This document shows, piece by piece, positions 62,379-64,000 of a stretch of 64,000 nucleotides of DNA. The notes beneath the pieces were generated by a model. The model was not told where the DNA came from and searched no databases. It saw only the letters and a program-made list of their open reading frames with translations. This DNA comes from Phycobacter sedimenti (GTDB lineage Bacteria; Pseudomonadota; Alphaproteobacteria; Rhodobacterales; Rhodobacteraceae), in assembly GCF_038148855.1 (NCBI RefSeq), contig NZ_JBBVGR010000004.1, forward strand, positions 248,001-312,000, given 5' to 3'. The number at the start of each line of letters is the position of its first letter. The first letter of the stretch is position 1. The translations under genes were made by a program, and so were the position numbers.

Positions 62379-63380
62379 ATGGATGGATCACGGATCAGCA
62401 TGGACACGGTCTTCACAAGCGAACAGATTGAAGCGTTCAAGGCAGCAAGCGGATACATTACGTCCCACAAGATCGGCGGCGGCGGCGGCGGGCCGTTCGC
62501 GTCGGGATCAATACGCGAGCTGCGCTTCAGAAGCGGCACGAAGATCGACGCGATCCTAATCAACGGAGTGCAACATGGTGGCAATGGCGGAGGATTGTCG
62601 GATTCCGTACGCCTGACCCTCGACAAGCAGCTTCAGGACATCGGCTATGCAATGCAAGATGGGGTTCTGGGGTCGCTGACCTTCTACTTCACCGACGGAT
62701 CCAAGGTATCGATCGGAGAGAACCGATCCGAAACCCGCGTGTCGACTGAACTGGGCTGCGACCCGGCAGACCTGCTCATCATTGCGCTTGGCGGTTGGAG
62801 TGGCGATTACCTGGATGCGCTGGATCCTGTCTGCGTCGTCGGGTTTTCCCAATCTTCGGTTCTGGATCAAAACGCCACTGCAGTGATCGGAGCCGTGCCC
62901 AAGGGCATCACACGCACCGAATACGTGGAAAATATCGCCAAACAGGCCGAATCCTACGAGCACGCCCTGACCCAGACCCACAGTGTCACCACAAGCGCCT
63001 CGGTCAGCGGCACCTACTATGTCACAGCCTCGTTGGAAACCGAATACAGCTACACCTGGACCTCTCAGACCAAGATCGGCAAGTCGATCGAGGACCAGCT
63101 GACCAACGCAACGACAGAAAAGATCACGCCGCCGGACGATGCCTATGCAATGTTTGAGATATGCCACGGCCAGATCATCGCACCGGGGGGCGACACCTCC
63201 AGAAGCATCTTCCTTCCTGTCGGCAATGTGACGTCAACCTATATCCCCGTCACCGATGCAACGATCGACAATGTGGTGGGAATGTATGACCTTGGCGGCT
63301 ATTGCAACATGCTGCCGCCCTCCAAGGTCAAAGACACGCTGGATGCGGCCACGGGTCTCAACAAGATCGCAACGGCATAG
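62379..63380 (+). CDS. Jacalin-like lectin fused to aerolysin-like pore-forming region
   Basis: A 333-residue protein, start ATG 62379 with GAAGAG upstream (an ATG at 62400 is also in frame). Residues about 31-155 resemble a jacalin-related lectin: KIGGGGGGPF, SIRELRFRSGTKIDAILING, HGGNGGG, LGSLTFYFTDGS and the closing LGGWSGDYLDALDP, the sugar-binding-type loop. Residues about 195-260 are Ser/Thr-rich with alternating polarity (SVTTSASVSGTYYVTASLET, EYSYTWTSQTK), then KITPPDDAYAMFEI, as in the insertion strands of aerolysin-type proteins. The same order is known in fish Dln1/natterin-like proteins. No signal peptide is visible. It is a solo gene opposite pheS and rplT; the pore-forming role is inferred. 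Confidence 0.62.
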   Translation: MDGSRISMDTVFTSEQIEAFKAASGYITSHKIGGGGGGPFASGSIRELRFRSGTKIDAILINGVQHGGNGGGLSDSVRLTLDKQLQDIGYAMQDGVLGSLTFYFTDGSKVSIGENRSETRVSTELGCDPADLLIIALGGWSGDYLDALDPVCVVGFSQSSVLDQNATAVIGAVPKGITRTEYVENIAKQAESYEHALTQTHSVTTSASVSGTYYVTASLETEYSYTWTSQTKIGKSIEDQLTNATTEKITPPDDAYAMFEICHGQIIAPGGDTSRSIFLPVGNVTSTYIPVTDATIDNVVGMYDLGGYCNMLPPSKVKDTLDAATGLNKIATA

Positions 63381-63422
63381 CACTGATTTGGACATCTCGC
63401 CGCCTCGTGCGACAGTGCAAAC

Positions 63423-63453
63423 AAAAAAGCCGCCTCGTTGAGGCGGCTTTTCC
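63423..63453. terminator. Bidirectional terminator between the lectin gene and rplT
   Basis: The perfect stem AAAAGCCGCCTC/GAGGCGGCTTTT with a GTT loop has A-runs and T-runs on both sides. It can end both the + gene at 62379 and the minus-strand rplT transcript. Confidence 0.88.
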
Positions 63454-63507
63454 AATTTTGCTAACCGCTGCAAGACCGTCAAAGACGATCGGGCGGCCAG
63501 TGCGGGA

Positions 63508-63873
63508 TCAGGCAGCCAGAGCGGACTGAGCCTGGCGAACGATCGCACCGAATGCCTCGGGCTCGTGCACGGCGAGATCCGCCAGAACCTTACGGTCGAC
63601 TTCGATACCGGCCAGGTTCAGGCCGTTGATGAAGCGCGAATATGTCAGCGACTCGTCGTGGCTGCGGACAGCAGCGTTGATACGCTGGATCCACAGGGCG
63701 CGGAAATTACGCTTGCGCGCCTTACGGTCGCGGGTTGCGTACTGGTTCGCCTTGTCGACGGCCTGACGGGCGACCTTGAAGGTGTTCTTGCGGCGGCCGT
63801 AGTAACCTTTGGCGGCCTTGATGACCTTCTTGTGACGGGCGTGAGTTGTGGTACCACCTTTAACGCGGGACAT
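63508..63873 (-). CDS. rplT: 50S ribosomal protein L20
   Basis: A 121-residue L20 protein: MSRVKGGTTTHARHKKVIKA, AKGYYGRRKNTFKVARQAVD and the C-terminal globular domain (NGLNLAGIEVDRKVLADLAVHEPEAFGAIV) are typical. It binds 23S rRNA early in 50S assembly. It follows rpmI by 15 bases and is terminated by the hairpin at 63423. Confidence 0.98.
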   Translation of the reverse strand: MSRVKGGTTTHARHKKVIKAAKGYYGRRKNTFKVARQAVDKANQYATRDRKARKRNFRALWIQRINAAVRSHDESLTYSRFINGLNLAGIEVDRKVLADLAVHEPEAFGAIVRQAQSALAA

Positions 63874-63888
63874 GTGTCAAATCTCCTC

Positions 63889-64000
63889 TTAGCGGTCGTA
63901 GGGCATGAAGCCCTTGACGATCTTGGCGTCGGGGGCGGACAGGGTCGTGGTGCCGCGGGCATCACGGATGAATTTCTTGTGACGTTTGATCATGCCGTGG
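63889..64000 (-). CDS. rpmI: 50S ribosomal protein L35 (5' end outside window)
   Basis: The last 36 codons read HGMIKRHKKFIRDARG followed by TTTLSAPDAKIVKGFMPYDR and TAA, the L35 C-terminus. The beginning lies beyond the right edge. Together with rplT it is part of the usual infC-rpmI-rplT operon. Confidence 0.93.
   Translation of the reverse strand, partial: HGMIKRHKKFIRDARGTTTLSAPDAKIVKGFMPYDR

Noticed and set aside
1..64000. CRISPR array, tRNA genes, prophage or integrated element with integrase
   Set aside because: No regularly spaced direct repeats, no cloverleaf-like sequence recognised and no integrase, transposase or phage structural gene was found in the window.

Overview
The window is a stretch of a high-GC alphaproteobacterial chromosome, most likely a marine Rhodobacteraceae (Roseobacter group) strain. 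This rests on several features: the ccoNOQP/ccoGHIS pair with FnrL-type boxes, the fnrL-hemN divergent pair, the two-gene heme set (hemF and hemN), a DUF1013/TrcR cell-cycle regulator, a COQ9-type gene divergent from rpsU, and a D,D-carboxypeptidase carrying a SPOR domain. Assignment is by gene content and protein recognition only; no database search was possible.

Layout. 1-6.8 kb: a partial fatty acid desaturase, hemF with an SDR oxidoreductase, an RsmC-like methyltransferase, clpS, a HAD hydrolase and a penicillin-binding D,D-carboxypeptidase. 6.8-23.2 kb: a microaerobic respiration and heme block. It holds ccoG-H-I-S (assembly of cbb3 oxidase), ccoN-O-Q-P (the oxidase), a tandem-domain universal stress protein, fnrL and hemN. 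Four near-perfect TTGAT-N4-RTCAA boxes sit in its intergenic regions. A LysR gene, a small ORF and an EamA transporter separate the two cco operons. An SHMT-like PLP enzyme with a divergent LysR gene, broken by one in-frame TGA, lies before fnrL. 23.4-29.1 kb: a complete yejABEF peptide importer. 29.3-35.5 kb: membrane-bound cytochrome c, pheA, the SRP RNA, a cyclic phosphodiesterase/nucleotidase, nudC, a SRPBCC protein and a tyrosine-phosphatase-like protein. 35.6-39.4 kb: dnaX-(membrane ORF)-ybaB-recR. 39.4-46.7 kb: threonine aldolase, a biotinyl-carrier/carboxyltransferase fusion, trcR, RNase T2, a quinone oxidoreductase, a COQ9-type gene and rpsU. 47-58 kb: P450/MarR, ppk2, a GMC oxidoreductase, lrp/ald, mscL, an MscS-type channel, a GNAT protein, ytoQ, a methyltransferase and LysR. 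58-64 kb: the translation locus pheT-(ORF)-pheS ... rplT-rpmI.

The most interesting object is the gene at 62379-63380. It lies on the opposite strand, inside the otherwise conserved rpmI-rplT/pheS-pheT locus. Its protein reads as an N-terminal jacalin-like lectin domain followed by a Ser/Thr-rich, alternating-polarity region resembling the aerolysin-type beta-pore-forming module. A second insertion, a small lower-GC membrane ORF, sits between pheS and pheT and is coupled to both by 4-base overlaps.

A family of nested palindromic repeats (outer CTCCCGCC/GGCGGGAG arms, inner TTGGGC/GCCCAA arms) occurs at four intergenic sites, three of them junctions of convergent genes. Signs of recent change include the nonsense codon in the LysR gene, three 14-bp tandem repeats that alter the HemN C-terminus, and an SDR enzyme lacking its catalytic lysine.
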